64,000 bases of DNA from CAVREM01 sp963728825 (GTDB taxonomy: Bacteria > Acidobacteriota > Vicinamibacteria > Vicinamibacterales > CAVVIG01). The notes under the pieces were generated by a model, which saw only the letters and a program-made list of their open reading frames with translations, ran no database searches and was not told the DNA's origin. The stretch is from assembly GCA_963728825.1 (NCBI GenBank), contig CAVSLA010000004.1, positions 1,054,001-1,118,000 on the forward strand. Direction: 5' to 3'. The stretch's first letter is position 1; every line of letters starts with the position of its first letter. This document shows, piece after piece, positions 24,651 through 33,196 of the stretch. A program made the translations under genes and the position numbers.

Positions 24651-26639
24651 CTATTTGAGGAAGGGGAGCGGCACAGACAGCTTCCGCCGGACGTTGAAGG
24701 TGAACCGCCACGGACCCGCCAGCTCATCGTCGCCCGTGAAAAAGAAGTACGGAGAGTCGTCGAACGACCATCGATCGTAGTCCGCGCCGATCAGGATGGT
24801 GAGGTCGCCAGGCACGGGAAACTCGAGCGTCGTCCACGCATTTGTCACATCACCGAAGATGCCCGCACGCGAGATGCCCGAGCCGCCCTCAATCGTCGCT
24901 CCACGCCAGGACAAGCTGCCGCTGACGTCGAGCGACAGGCGCGGGCTGGAGACGGCATAGTCGCGGTATCTGCCGCTCACCATCAGAGACGCGCGCTCGC
25001 CTTCTAGGTACGCCGCCGCGCGGTACCCCGCGATGCGGCGGCGCCTTCGGCCGTCGTTGACTTCTCCGATCTCGATCGCGCCCTCGACACCTGCTGCGGC
25101 CCACAGCGGCATTCTCACGCCGGCGGTGATGTTGCGCGTAATCGCTGTCGACACGAAGTGCGACTCGCGATAGTTCCCCTCGACGTACAGGCGCGTGAGG
25201 TGGCGCGAGTACTCGAGCCCCAAGGCGCCGCCCTTCCCTCGCGTCAGGCTGCTGCGGCCTGCGAGGGCCGACGCGGTCCAGTAGCTCCGAGCGATGATCG
25301 CGAGCGAGGGGATGACTTTGACCTTGCCTGCCGCGGTCACCAGATCGCCGGACAAGGAAACGCCGGTGAGGGATCCAGGCAAGCGCCGAAACTGACTGCT
25401 GAATGAAGCGCGTTTTGTAGCGAACGAATAACTACCGGTTGCCGCCGCTCCGCTGAGGCGATCGTTCGACGGGTTGACGAGCTCGAGCCAGCCGCCCCGC
25501 GCGACGATGTGATGACCGCGGAATCTCAGACGTGTTTCGATGCCGCCGGCGCGAGCGCGATTTTCACGCGACAGCAGCGCGCCCACACGTTCGAGGTCCT
25601 CGACCACGAGCTCCGAATCTTCTTCGGGCGGCAGCGGATTGGCGACAATCGTGGACGCAAGGACCGGACGGGCAAGCTGCGATGCAAAAAGGCCAACGTC
25701 CCCGTGCCGGAACGCGAACCGGATCTCTCCTTGAACGAGATGGCCTCCCCAGCCTCCGGCGAAATACTTGGGCACGCCGGCAGCCAACGACCCAATGATC
25801 TGCCCCCGAGTCTTCTGGAACGACGCTCCATCAACCGGAGCCTTGACGCCGGCCAGTGGCGTTTCCGGCCTCAGCTCCCCCGCTTCGAAAGTAAACCCCG
25901 GTGCTCTGACCCGGAAGTGGCCGCGCGATTGGTGATTCCCGTAGCGGAATACCGGCGAGACGCCGGGGTTCCAGCCACGAATGTAGAGCGCGTCCACCTG
26001 CGTGGATCCCTTGATCCGCCCTCTCAGATCGATGCCCATCCCGAAGTCGGTCTCGGCGCGTCCGGCCGTGTCGAGTTCCGTCGCACCGATGTACACAACT
26101 CCGCCGAGCGTGTTCGATGGTGGCGGGGAAGCTTCGGGCTTTCCAGCCGGCTGCGGTGTGATCACGGCGCGTACAACTTCCCGCGTTGGGAGGACTTCGC
26201 GAGGTGCTTCCCCGGGCGGTGCGGCCTCTTCGTCAAGAGCGGCGGCCGCGTCCGCCGTGAGTACCCACACGTAGCCGGGCATCGCGAACGGATCACCCTG
26301 CGGATATTCCAGAATCAAGGTCACCGCCGAGAACCAGCCAGGGCCCGTCGTCGAGGGCACGGTCAGAATGAGAGCAATCTCGCCGGAATCGTCGAAATGC
26401 GCCTCGGACGCGTGAACCGTCACACCATGCGCAGGTTCGATGTGGAGTGCTATTGGTTGAATGCCGTTGCTTGGCACCGGCACGACCAGCCGGACAACTT
26501 CTCCGGGACCGACCTCTGCGATTTGCTGTGCTTCGACGGCCGCGCTGGACAGGGTCGCGCCGCACAACGCGATGAAACAGACGAGGCACCACCGCGTCGC
26601 GCTGCGTCCACCCGCCTCGGCATCCGGTGCGAGTGGCAT
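24651..26639 (-). CDS. Outer-membrane-barrel-like protein of the peptide locus
   Basis: 662 residues. Signal peptide (CLVCFIALCGATLSSAAVEAQ), then a beta-sandwich of about 100 residues (VRLVVPVPSNGIQPIALHI, ILTVPSTTGPGWFSAVTLIL). A Pro/Glu/Ala linker comes next, then about 450 residues of alternating short strands with aromatic girdles (FGMGIDLRGRIKGSTQVDAL, YFAGGWGGHLVQGEIRFAF, LSLDVSGSLSWRG). This is what a large outer-membrane beta-barrel looks like, although it ends in FLK rather than a terminal aromatic. No named family recognised. Its ATG overlaps the upstream M50 gene's stop by one base, so the two are translated together. Confidence 0.75.
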   Translation of the reverse strand: MPLAPDAEAGGRSATRWCLVCFIALCGATLSSAAVEAQQIAEVGPGEVVRLVVPVPSNGIQPIALHIEPAHGVTVHASEAHFDDSGEIALILTVPSTTGPGWFSAVTLILEYPQGDPFAMPGYVWVLTADAAAALDEEAAPPGEAPREVLPTREVVRAVITPQPAGKPEASPPPSNTLGGVVYIGATELDTAGRAETDFGMGIDLRGRIKGSTQVDALYIRGWNPGVSPVFRYGNHQSRGHFRVRAPGFTFEAGELRPETPLAGVKAPVDGASFQKTRGQIIGSLAAGVPKYFAGGWGGHLVQGEIRFAFRHGDVGLFASQLARPVLASTIVANPLPPEEDSELVVEDLERVGALLSRENRARAGGIETRLRFRGHHIVARGGWLELVNPSNDRLSGAAATGSYSFATKRASFSSQFRRLPGSLTGVSLSGDLVTAAGKVKVIPSLAIIARSYWTASALAGRSSLTRGKGGALGLEYSRHLTRLYVEGNYRESHFVSTAITRNITAGVRMPLWAAAGVEGAIEIGEVNDGRRRRRIAGYRAAAYLEGERASLMVSGRYRDYAVSSPRLSLDVSGSLSWRGATIEGGSGISRAGIFGDVTNAWTTLEFPVPGDLTILIGADYDRWSFDDSPYFFFTGDDELAGPWRFTFNVRRKLSVPLPFLK

Positions 26640-28753
26640 CAGTTCGGCGGTCCGTTCAGAGGCAGCGCTCCGCCGAGTATCCCGAGCCCGAGTGGTGTGG
26701 CGTCGGCAGGCGGCGCCCAGCGGAACTGCTCCGGATCGAGGTTTCTGTTGAGGCGGATGTTCTCAAGGTGCATGACACGGGTCGATGTCTTTCCGTCGCG
26801 GAAGGTGGTCATCGCGACTCGGTGGACGAGGTTGTCGTCGGGCGAGATGTAGTAGCGCCACGAAGGGCTATCGTTACTGGAACCGCGAACTTCCAACACT
26901 TCGTAAGCGCTGGTACCGATCTGCTCCCGCCCGAGGTAAGTCAGGTGCTGGCCGGCGTGTGGCGTGAGTCGATCCGGCGTGAAGAAGGTTCTCACCTGAT
27001 CGACGATGAACGCGTTGATGTTCGCCCCGTCGGGCGCCACTTTCACTTCGGTGTAGTGCTTGTCTTCGGGAAAGAACACGAACAGTCTGGCGCCGTCTGA
27101 GATGACAGTAAAAGTCCCCAATGAATCGGCCACGCCACTCACCTGGACGTGTGCGCGATTGGGTCGGCTGAGAGCGATCGTTCCGGAAATCGTCTCGTCG
27201 CCGAGCGCGCCGTTCAGGTTTGCTGCGAGGCTCTTGACGCGCGCGGTTGCGGCAATCACTCGTTGCATCAGTGCGGCCGGATCAACGAGGTCTCTGCTCG
27301 GGGAGGCGGTGAGCGCGTCAGCGCCACTTGATGCTGCCGGTGCCCACCCGATTGCCACGAAGGCAACCGCCGCCGCCAGCGCCGTCGCACCGGCAAGCCG
27401 ACGGACCGGGTACGCCGGCGCGCTCCAGCCACGGCGCGAGACGATCTGTGCCGCAACGCTGGAGAAGGTCAGGTACAAGAAGTACGCGGTGACCGCGAGC
27501 GGCAACGGGATCAACGCGATCTGCAAGCCGATGAGGAGGCGCGTGAGTGGCTGCTGTGTAGCCGCCCACAGCTCGGTCTGTGTCAGAAGCGCCTGCCGGG
27601 TGAGCGTCGTCAGCTCCGGGAGATACACCATCATCAACGCGACGACGTAGATGATCGCCGGAATACTCAGCGCCAGATACAGGCCGAACACCACCGTTAC
27701 CCACGGCTTGAACAGGGGAAGCGCCGTTGCGTGACGCCCGCCCGGCCGCACGCTGCGGACGAATGAGCCGATCTGCGACATGAAATCCGGCACGCCAGTC
27801 AGATCTGCCAGGAGCCAGTAGCCATCCAGTCGTACGAAGGGGATGAATTGGCGAAGCGCCTCGATATTGAACAAGGTCGCTGCCGCAATGACGAATGCGT
27901 TGCCCGTTGCCGCAGAAATGCCGATGAGCGCGGTGGCGAATATGAGGTGGAAATAGATCCCGCCAAGATCGGTCCGGATGCGCGCCCACCGCCCCAATCG
28001 GTAACCGTCGGTCACATCGCTGTAGAACGCCGGGAACATCAAGTACAGACCGAATCCGATTCCCCTCGGCTGGCCGCCGCCATATTTCAGAGCGGCGGAG
28101 TGCCCCAGCTCGTGAAACAGTCCCGCAGCCAGCGCGATCACGAGTACGGCGCCGAGTGCACCCGGCTGGTAAAGGGTACTGGCCACGCCATGTTCGACGC
28201 CGCTGACGAAGTACATCCACCAATGCGTAACAGCAATCAGCGCCGCGATCGGGATGAACAGGGCTGGCGCGTATGCGTATTGGAGTACATCGGTGAGCCG
28301 CTCTACAATGCGCGGCGGCATCATGCGCATCCGCATGTTGAGCCGCAACGGTGAGCTTGCCGTGTGGGTGGGAACGGGCCGGGGCAGCATCTCTCCATTC
28401 GCACCCCCGACCAGGCCCAAAGGGCGCAGCTTCTTCTCGATCAGATGTTCCACGTGGTCGCGTTCGAGCGCCCACTCCGACGTCTCGGTCACAACCGCGG
28501 CGATGTCGGCCGCGCTACGCGTGCCATCCATCTGTTCGGCGACGCGATAGAGCAGCTCCGACACCTGGAGGAAGTGCTGATTGCGCTCAATCAGCCACTG
28601 AGCGGTGGTGAATCCGACGCCGGGCATCCTTCCGTGAAGGCGAATTCCGGCCGCGAGACGCGGTCGATCCCTATCGATTGCGTCCGAGCTGAAGACCTCA
28701 TCCAGGCGCCCCCAGGGACGGTGACTATCGTTAGCTACGATCGGTTCGTGCAT
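26639..28753 (-). CDS. PqqD-like / M50 metalloprotease / LolA-like (DUF2092) fusion
   Basis: 704 residues in three parts. Residues about 30-115 resemble the PqqD/RRE peptide-binding fold (TAQWLIERNQHFLQVSELLY, DGTRSAADIAAVV). Residues about 160-460 form an M50 site-2-like intramembrane protease with HELGH at 214-218, the second-site phrase RLDGYWLLADLTG (Asp about 310) and at least six membrane helices. Residues from about 485 resemble DUF2092/LolA-type lipoprotein carriers (LMQRVIAATARVKSLAANLN, VISDGARLFVFFPEDKHYTE, GREQIGTSAYEVLEV). RRE-plus-M50 proteins occur in peptide (RiPP-type) clusters, where they cut or export a precursor. A candidate precursor is encoded 83 bases upstream. The ATG at 28753 was chosen as the first in frame. 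Confidence 0.85.
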   Translation of the reverse strand: MHEPIVANDSHRPWGRLDEVFSSDAIDRDRPRLAAGIRLHGRMPGVGFTTAQWLIERNQHFLQVSELLYRVAEQMDGTRSAADIAAVVTETSEWALERDHVEHLIEKKLRPLGLVGGANGEMLPRPVPTHTASSPLRLNMRMRMMPPRIVERLTDVLQYAYAPALFIPIAALIAVTHWWMYFVSGVEHGVASTLYQPGALGAVLVIALAAGLFHELGHSAALKYGGGQPRGIGFGLYLMFPAFYSDVTDGYRLGRWARIRTDLGGIYFHLIFATALIGISAATGNAFVIAAATLFNIEALRQFIPFVRLDGYWLLADLTGVPDFMSQIGSFVRSVRPGGRHATALPLFKPWVTVVFGLYLALSIPAIIYVVALMMVYLPELTTLTRQALLTQTELWAATQQPLTRLLIGLQIALIPLPLAVTAYFLYLTFSSVAAQIVSRRGWSAPAYPVRRLAGATALAAAVAFVAIGWAPAASSGADALTASPSRDLVDPAALMQRVIAATARVKSLAANLNGALGDETISGTIALSRPNRAHVQVSGVADSLGTFTVISDGARLFVFFPEDKHYTEVKVAPDGANINAFIVDQVRTFFTPDRLTPHAGQHLTYLGREQIGTSAYEVLEVRGSSNDSPSWRYYISPDDNLVHRVAMTTFRDGKTSTRVMHLENIRLNRNLDPEQFRWAPPADATPLGLGILGGALPLNGPPN

Positions 28754-28777
28754 ATTTGCCGAGCCATAACAGGAGAG

Positions 28778-28815
28778 GGAGACGGACCGTGCAACGAGAG
28801 CCGCAGTCCGTCTCC
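28778..28815 (-). terminator. Hairpin between peptide gene and protease gene
   Basis: GGAGACGGAC (28778-28787) pairs perfectly with 28806-28815, with an 18-base loop. It lies in the 83-base gap between the peptide gene and the protease gene. No clear T-run follows, so it may attenuate or stabilise the message rather than end it. Such a hairpin would make the peptide message more abundant than the downstream genes. Confidence 0.55.
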
Positions 28816-28836
28816 GTTCTCCGTGCGATCAGCGCG

Positions 28837-29067
28837 TTACCGCTGCTGAATGTCGCAGCTCAATGTGTCGACGGTGAGCAGCTCTGAGCTGATCGCATCG
28901 ACCGCCGCGCACACCTGCACGGCCACATTGTTGTTCCTGATCGGGATATCAATGCTCAGATTGTTGAGCACGTTGGTCACAACCACGGTGACCAACAGCA
29001 TCTCCCGATCCGGAAGTTCGAGCGCTGTCTCTGCGTCGAGTCGATCAAGCGTCATTGCGTTCTTCAT
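28837..29067 (-). CDS. 76-residue candidate precursor peptide (RiPP-like or secreted hydrophobic peptide)
   Basis: The start is the second of two ATG codons, with AGGAG eight bases upstream; the first ATG (29073) is too close to that site. Residues 5-22 are acidic and leader-like (MTLDRLDAETALELPDRE). From residue 23 on the sequence is strongly beta-prone and hydrophobic (LLVTVVVTNVLNNLSIDI, NNNVAVQVCAAVDAI), with Cys at 53 and 71 and a C-terminal CDIQQR. No known domain. It is first in a run with the PqqD-like/M50/LolA-like protein and an outer-membrane protein, so it is most simply the substrate. Alternatives are a chaplin- or rodlin-like surface peptide, or an unrelated small protein. Confidence 0.7.
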   Translation of the reverse strand: MKNAMTLDRLDAETALELPDREMLLVTVVVTNVLNNLSIDIPIRNNNVAVQVCAAVDAISSELLTVDTLSCDIQQR

Positions 29068-29073
29068 CTTCAT

Positions 29074-29816
29074 GTCTCCTCGGGGCCCCTGCATGAGGCC
29101 ACCCTTCAACGTGTTCAGCGCGCTGCAACGCAAGGTATGTTCCGACAGTACAAAACTGCTACGGGAACGAACGCGCCAGCGCGCGACATTACGAGGCTGC
29201 TTTCCCTCGAGTTGCTGGATCCGGACATTGATACGCGAACCTCGCGCACGGCGGGGCATCGGGATGAATTTCGCCGGTGTGCTCAGCAGACATAGAGATG
29301 TGGCCAGCATGCGCGGGAGATGTGCCTATGTGGGTAATGGGAAGACGTACAGTACGATGTCTGCGGATATAGAAAGCACCTCCACCGCTCGACCCCTTCA
29401 ATTCCGCGGCGATCAACTGCCGGCATTGGAAGGAATTGCTCACTTCGCTTGCCGGCTCAGTCCAGCGGTCTCTGGAAAAGAGCGACCCAGCGATTTCAAC
29501 GCTTCGCCCAGCGGTTCGAATCCCGTTGCGTGCTGACGCGTCCGGAGTTGAGGATTGCTCCGATGCTCGAGTGCTCCTGACGGTCGACTGCGATCGGAAG
29601 CGGCAGCACAGCTCGCCTTTGAACCTCGCCGACATCGCAATCAAAGAGTTGGGCGAGCGCGTAGGTGTTCAGGCGGCGCTCCAGCGTGCACTGGCCATTG
29701 CCACCCGCAATACGGTTCGGCTCGGAGCCGATCCGCGGAACGTGTCTCCCGATGTGCCCGCCGGCGTCGGTGGCCGACTGTTGCGCTGACGAATGATGCG
29801 GTCGTGGAACTAACGC
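29074..29816. other. Stretch without a recognisable gene upstream of the peptide locus
   Basis: About 740 bases in which neither strand gives a frame with recognisable domains, signal peptide or ribosome site. Base composition is lower in GC than the neighbours. It must contain the promoter of the peptide locus, but I could not identify a convincing -35/-10 pair. Confidence 0.5.
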
Positions 29817-30023
29817 GTGATGTGCGGCCGACCGATCGCGGAAGCCACGGTCAGCGAGCCGGAGGAGACCGAACTGATCGGCCATCCACACGCGGCCGCG
29901 CTCGGACGACTGGGCGGCTTGAAGGGCGGTCCGGCTCGCGCCGCCGCGCTCTCGCGCGAACGGCGGCGGGACATCGCGCGCCTCGCGGCGCGGCGACGCT
30001 GGAGTCGAGCAAGACGCGATTAG
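29817..30023 (+). pseudogene. Shortened second copy of the zinc-ribbon/Arg-rich gene
   Basis: Matches 24223-24567 at nucleotide level in two blocks. The short block covers EATVSEPEETELIG; the long one starts at HAAALGRLGGLKGG and includes an identical run of about 44 bases. About 78 bases between them, coding for the second CxxC half, are absent in frame, and the N-terminal CxxC is reduced to one Cys. It cannot form the zinc ribbon, so it is probably decayed, although most differences in the C-terminal module are synonymous. Same strand as the first copy, on the other side of the peptide locus. Confidence 0.6.
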
Positions 30024-30040
30024 TGACGAGGCAGCGTTGG

Positions 30041-30418
30041 CTAGTTGGAGTCGAGTTTGTTCACGTCCCGTATCTGACGGAGGGTCCGCCGCATCTCCTC
30101 GACGACCTTCATCTGGTCGAGCGTTGCCTGCAGCGTCTCGGCGGTTGCTGCCATCGCCTCCATGGTCGCGTGACGGGCGGCCTCGGCGGCGGCTCTGGCC
30201 TCCTCTCCCGCTGCCCGCACCGTCTCCCCGGCCTGGCGCAAGTGCTCCTGCTCCTCGCGCACCCGTTCAAGCGCCTCACGATGCTGATCGCGAACATCCC
30301 GCGCTTCTTCCGCCAGCCGCCTGAACCGTTCCGCCTCCTGACGCCTGTCCTCGGCTTTTTGACGGACGCCTTCAGCCTGTTGTCGGTGCGACTCAGCCGG
30401 GATCTGATCATTCAACAA
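30041..30418 (-). CDS. Coiled-coil protein of unknown function
   Basis: 125 residues, nearly all a single amphipathic helix with heptad character and many Glu, Arg, Gln and Ala (HRQQAEGVRQKAEDRRQ, EAERFRRLAEEARDVRD, AEAARHATMEAMAATAETL). No signal or membrane helix. The TTG start at 30418 has GGGAGG six bases before it, a strong site that makes the unusual start credible. Similar Arg/Glu-rich helical proteins sit near Crp/Fnr regulators in other bacteria, and here a Crp-type gene lies 79 bases upstream on the same strand. Confidence 0.7.
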   Translation of the reverse strand: MLNDQIPAESHRQQAEGVRQKAEDRRQEAERFRRLAEEARDVRDQHREALERVREEQEHLRQAGETVRAAGEEARAAAEAARHATMEAMAATAETLQATLDQMKVVEEMRRTLRQIRDVNKLDSN

Positions 30419-30497
30419 GGGATTCCTCCCGATACCGTCAGCCTACCGGTAACACCCGCAGGCGGGATGTTCGCAAAGCGACATCAACCGGGCGGGA

Positions 30498-31166
30498 TCA
30501 GTCGTGCAGGACGATGCTGAGCAGGGAGGCGTTGACCTTGAGGCCGCCGTTGTACTCGATGAACCCGAGCTTCCTGAACTTGTTCATGAAGAAGTTCACG
30601 CGCGTCCGGGTCGCCCCGATCATTTCCGCGAGCGTCTCCTGTGAGATTTTCGGCAGCGTTCGCTGCGGATGGGCCTGCCCGTAGCGCGCCAGCAGCAGCA
30701 GCGTCCGGGCGAGGCGCTTTTCGCTGGAATTGAACAGCTGATCGACGAGGTCCGCTTCGATGCGGATGTTGCGCGTCAGCATGTGCGAGAGGAAGCGGTC
30801 CGCGAAGGGGGGCTCGGCGTGAAGCAACCGGACCATCGCCTCCTTCTTGATGATCAGCACGCTGCTCGGCGTGATCGCCGTCGCCGTCTCGATGCGAACC
30901 GATTGGCCAGCGAGGGCGCCCTCGCCGAAAAAATCGCCGGGCGAAAGGATCGCGACGACCGCCTCTTTGCCGATGCGCGAGAGCACCGAGACTTTGATGG
31001 CCCCCTTCTGGAGGTACCTGATGTCCTCAGCGTGATCGCCCTGCGCGAAGACGATCTGTCCGCGTCGATACCGCACGATCGTTCGTGGCGGAGCGGTCGA
31101 ATTGAGATACCCCTCGGCATCGAACGGGAGCCGGTGCTTCGGGACGACGGACCGTTTCGGTGTCAT
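30498..31166 (-). CDS. Crp/Fnr family transcriptional regulator
   Basis: 222 residues. The N-terminal cyclic-nucleotide-binding jelly roll spans residues about 30-140 (RRGQIVFAQGDHAEDIRYLQ, SPGDFFGEGALAG). The dimer helix and C-terminal Crp winged helix follow, with the recognition stretch ISQETLAEMIGATRTRVNFF and the wing MNKFRKLGFIEYNGG. The conserved PGDFFGE and Arg/Ser contacts are partly kept, so cyclic nucleotide binding is possible but not assured. There is no Cys cluster for an Fnr-type iron-sulfur centre. The start is ATG at 31166; longer frames upstream have no support. Confidence 0.92.
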   Translation of the reverse strand: MTPKRSVVPKHRLPFDAEGYLNSTAPPRTIVRYRRGQIVFAQGDHAEDIRYLQKGAIKVSVLSRIGKEAVVAILSPGDFFGEGALAGQSVRIETATAITPSSVLIIKKEAMVRLLHAEPPFADRFLSHMLTRNIRIEADLVDQLFNSSEKRLARTLLLLARYGQAHPQRTLPKISQETLAEMIGATRTRVNFFMNKFRKLGFIEYNGGLKVNASLLSIVLHD

Positions 31167-31362
31167 GAGAAAGCGCTGCCGGAAGTATCTCACGGGGTGT
31201 CGAGCGCCCCGGCGATCATTGTCCACTATTGAACAGTCGCGCCGCCGATGAGGTGTCAACCCGCTGAGCCCAACTCACGCTGAAAGGAATTCGCTCTATG
31301 CCCGAGCTGGAAGATGGCACTCGCCCCGAGCGCCCGCGTCATGATCACTCAGAGTTTCGCCG

Positions 31363-32221
31363 TCACGGTTCAAGGTCTGGATCATGAGTGAGCAGGAACT
31401 TCGCCAGCTCCCGATTTTCGGGAAAGTGGCGCGCGAGCCCCCGTGCGATCTCGACCGCCTCGGTCATCTTCCGTTCCCGAACATGAAGTTCCCAGAGGGC
31501 AAAGTCGGCCTCCACCTCGGTAAAGAACTCGGCGTCGGGTACTCGCCGCTTCGCGCATGACGACGAAGGCGCGTTTCTTGTTGCCGCCGCCCAGCAGCCA
31601 GCTCGTGCCCCACGGCATTCTGGTGTCGACGATGTAGTCGATCCAGGCGCGTGCGACGCGGGCTCGCACGTGTCCTGGATTGCGTTTGAGAACCGCGTCG
31701 AGCGATCGTCTCGCTTCCCAGTACTCGTTCCATCCGGTCTTGCGGCCGAGCGGTCCTAGTTGCAGCCAGACATAGTTCAGATTGAGCTTGCCCAGAAAGA
31801 ACATCGCCGCTTCATCGGCAGGGTCTGCCTGAAGCCTCGCGCGCGTCAGGGCCTGGCCTTTGGTTGTGTCGCTGAGGAAGGCGGCCATCAGGTCCGGGCA
31901 TACCACACACGCTTGGAAGGCTTTTTCCCGGTTGGGCTGATCCCCGAGGGCTGCTTTGAGCTGAAAGAGCAACGCTGACGTCCGGAGTTCATACGCGGCC
32001 AGATCCTCCGGTTCCGCTGAACGCAGCTCGAGCAACAGCGTGGCGGCGTCCTCGTAGCGAGCGTTGTAAAACGACCGTTGGGCATCCGACAGCGTTGGAC
32101 CATCGACCCGGACCGATCCGTCGTCGACCGGACCCGACTGAGCTGCCTGACTGTCGACGGGCAGCAACCAACCCGCTCCCATCATGCAGGCTACAACGAC
32201 GACACGGACGATCGCCCGCAT
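31363..32221 (-). pseudogene. Exported tetratricopeptide-like protein with one frameshift
   Basis: GGAGGG five bases before the ATG at 32221 and a signal peptide (IVRVVVVACMMGAGWLLPVDS) give a firm start. Tetratricopeptide-like helices follow (SDAQRSFYNARYEDAATLLL, DEAAMFFLGKLNLNYVWLQL). At about 31545, at a GTAC, the frame breaks. The next frame gives a natural ending (TEVEADFALWELHVRERK, then LARHFPENRELAKFLLTHDP) with a stop at 31363-31365. One surplus base explains it. Function unknown; the protein would be periplasmic. Confidence 0.7.
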
Positions 32222-32489
32222 GGTTCCCTCCAGGTCTTTCCCCGCTGATCCGAAGCCGAGCTTAGCAGGTGCGCGGCAGAGGTCTGTTCACTTGTGAACA
32301 CATTCTGACGTGACCCTTCACTCCCCAGCCTCCTGATCATGACTCAGAACCGACTGTCAGCCCCGAAAACCTTCGCATTCGGCCTGACCAGCGATCTGTT
32401 CTCTTGTGGACACCGCCAGTACCCGGCCAGTTGTACCGTATTGACACGCCATCGAATGGCTCGGAAACGTTTGAGGGAGCTTGACCCCT

Positions 32490-33014
32490 ATGGAACCAGG
32501 TGTGAGTGAGACGGTTCGCATGACCGGTGCGTGGATCACCCGGCTGGCCGAGGACGAGCGAAAGCGCGACGAGGTGCGCTTACGCGCGGCGGAAGTGGAC
32601 GCCCGGAAGGCCGAGTTCGCGCGCGTTCACGGGCAACGGTTGTTCGATGAGCTCCGCACCACCCTCGTGCGCGACATCGACGCGTTTCGCGGCGAGTTTC
32701 CGGGTGATTCGGCGCGCGAGATCATCTTCGACGCCGTCCTGAGCGGGGGAGGCTTCGTGGTTCGCAAACCGCGAAGTCCGTCGGCAATTCTCACCGTCTC
32801 GCCGCACTTGCTGACCGCCTCGATCAGCTGCGAGTATCAGTTCACCTCGACCAACGGCATGCCGCCGCGTGTCGATCGGCTCGATTTCATCTTCACCAGC
32901 GTTGCTGACGACACGCTGCACGTCAAACAGCAGGGTACGGGGCAGCTGTTCACGAACGCCGACGCGCTCTCCGAATACCTGCTGATCCCGGTCTTCACGG
33001 GTCGCCCTCGGTGA
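32490..33014 (+). CDS. Soluble protein of unknown function
   Basis: 174 residues. A charged N-terminal helix (ITRLAEDERKRDEVRLRAAE, VDARKAEFARVHGQRLFDEL) precedes a beta sheet (GGFVVRKPRSPSAILTVSP, RLDFIFTSVADDTLHVKQQ). No signal, membrane helix or metal motif. GAGGGAG lies ten bases before the ATG at 32490, which is preferred over TTG at 32481. The helix-then-sheet layout occurs in many small proteins of soil bacteria without known role. Confidence 0.6.
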   Translation: MEPGVSETVRMTGAWITRLAEDERKRDEVRLRAAEVDARKAEFARVHGQRLFDELRTTLVRDIDAFRGEFPGDSAREIIFDAVLSGGGFVVRKPRSPSAILTVSPHLLTASISCEYQFTSTNGMPPRVDRLDFIFTSVADDTLHVKQQGTGQLFTNADALSEYLLIPVFTGRPR

Positions 33015-33083
33015 ACGTTGCACCGTTTCCTGGCGCTCGTCCGCGCTGAGGTGCCACCCGTTCGGGCGACACCCCAGTCCCTC

Positions 33084-33178
33084 CTAGTGTCCCGGCCGCG
33101 TGATTCGCAACATAATTCCCGGGCGGGGCATCCCGCGCGCCGGGACTTATGCCGCGAATCACGCGGCCGGGACACTAG
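33084..33178. repeat. 95-bp near-palindrome with perfect 25-bp arms (MITE-like)
   Basis: The arm 33084-33108, beginning CTAGTGTCCCGGCCGCGTGA, is perfectly complementary to 33154-33178. The 45-base centre is itself partly palindromic (ATTCCCGGGCG against CGCCGGGACTTAT), so the whole can fold into one long hairpin. Both ends are CTAG. It has no coding capacity and lies between converging genes. It could be a miniature inverted-repeat transposable element or a very strong two-way terminator. Confidence 0.75.
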
Positions 33179-33196
33179 CTCGTCGCCGTTCGGTCG

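Noticed and set aside
29436..29789. A 117-codon plus-strand frame before the second zinc-ribbon copy
   Set aside because: No ribosome site, no recognisable fold and mixed composition; regarded as chance.
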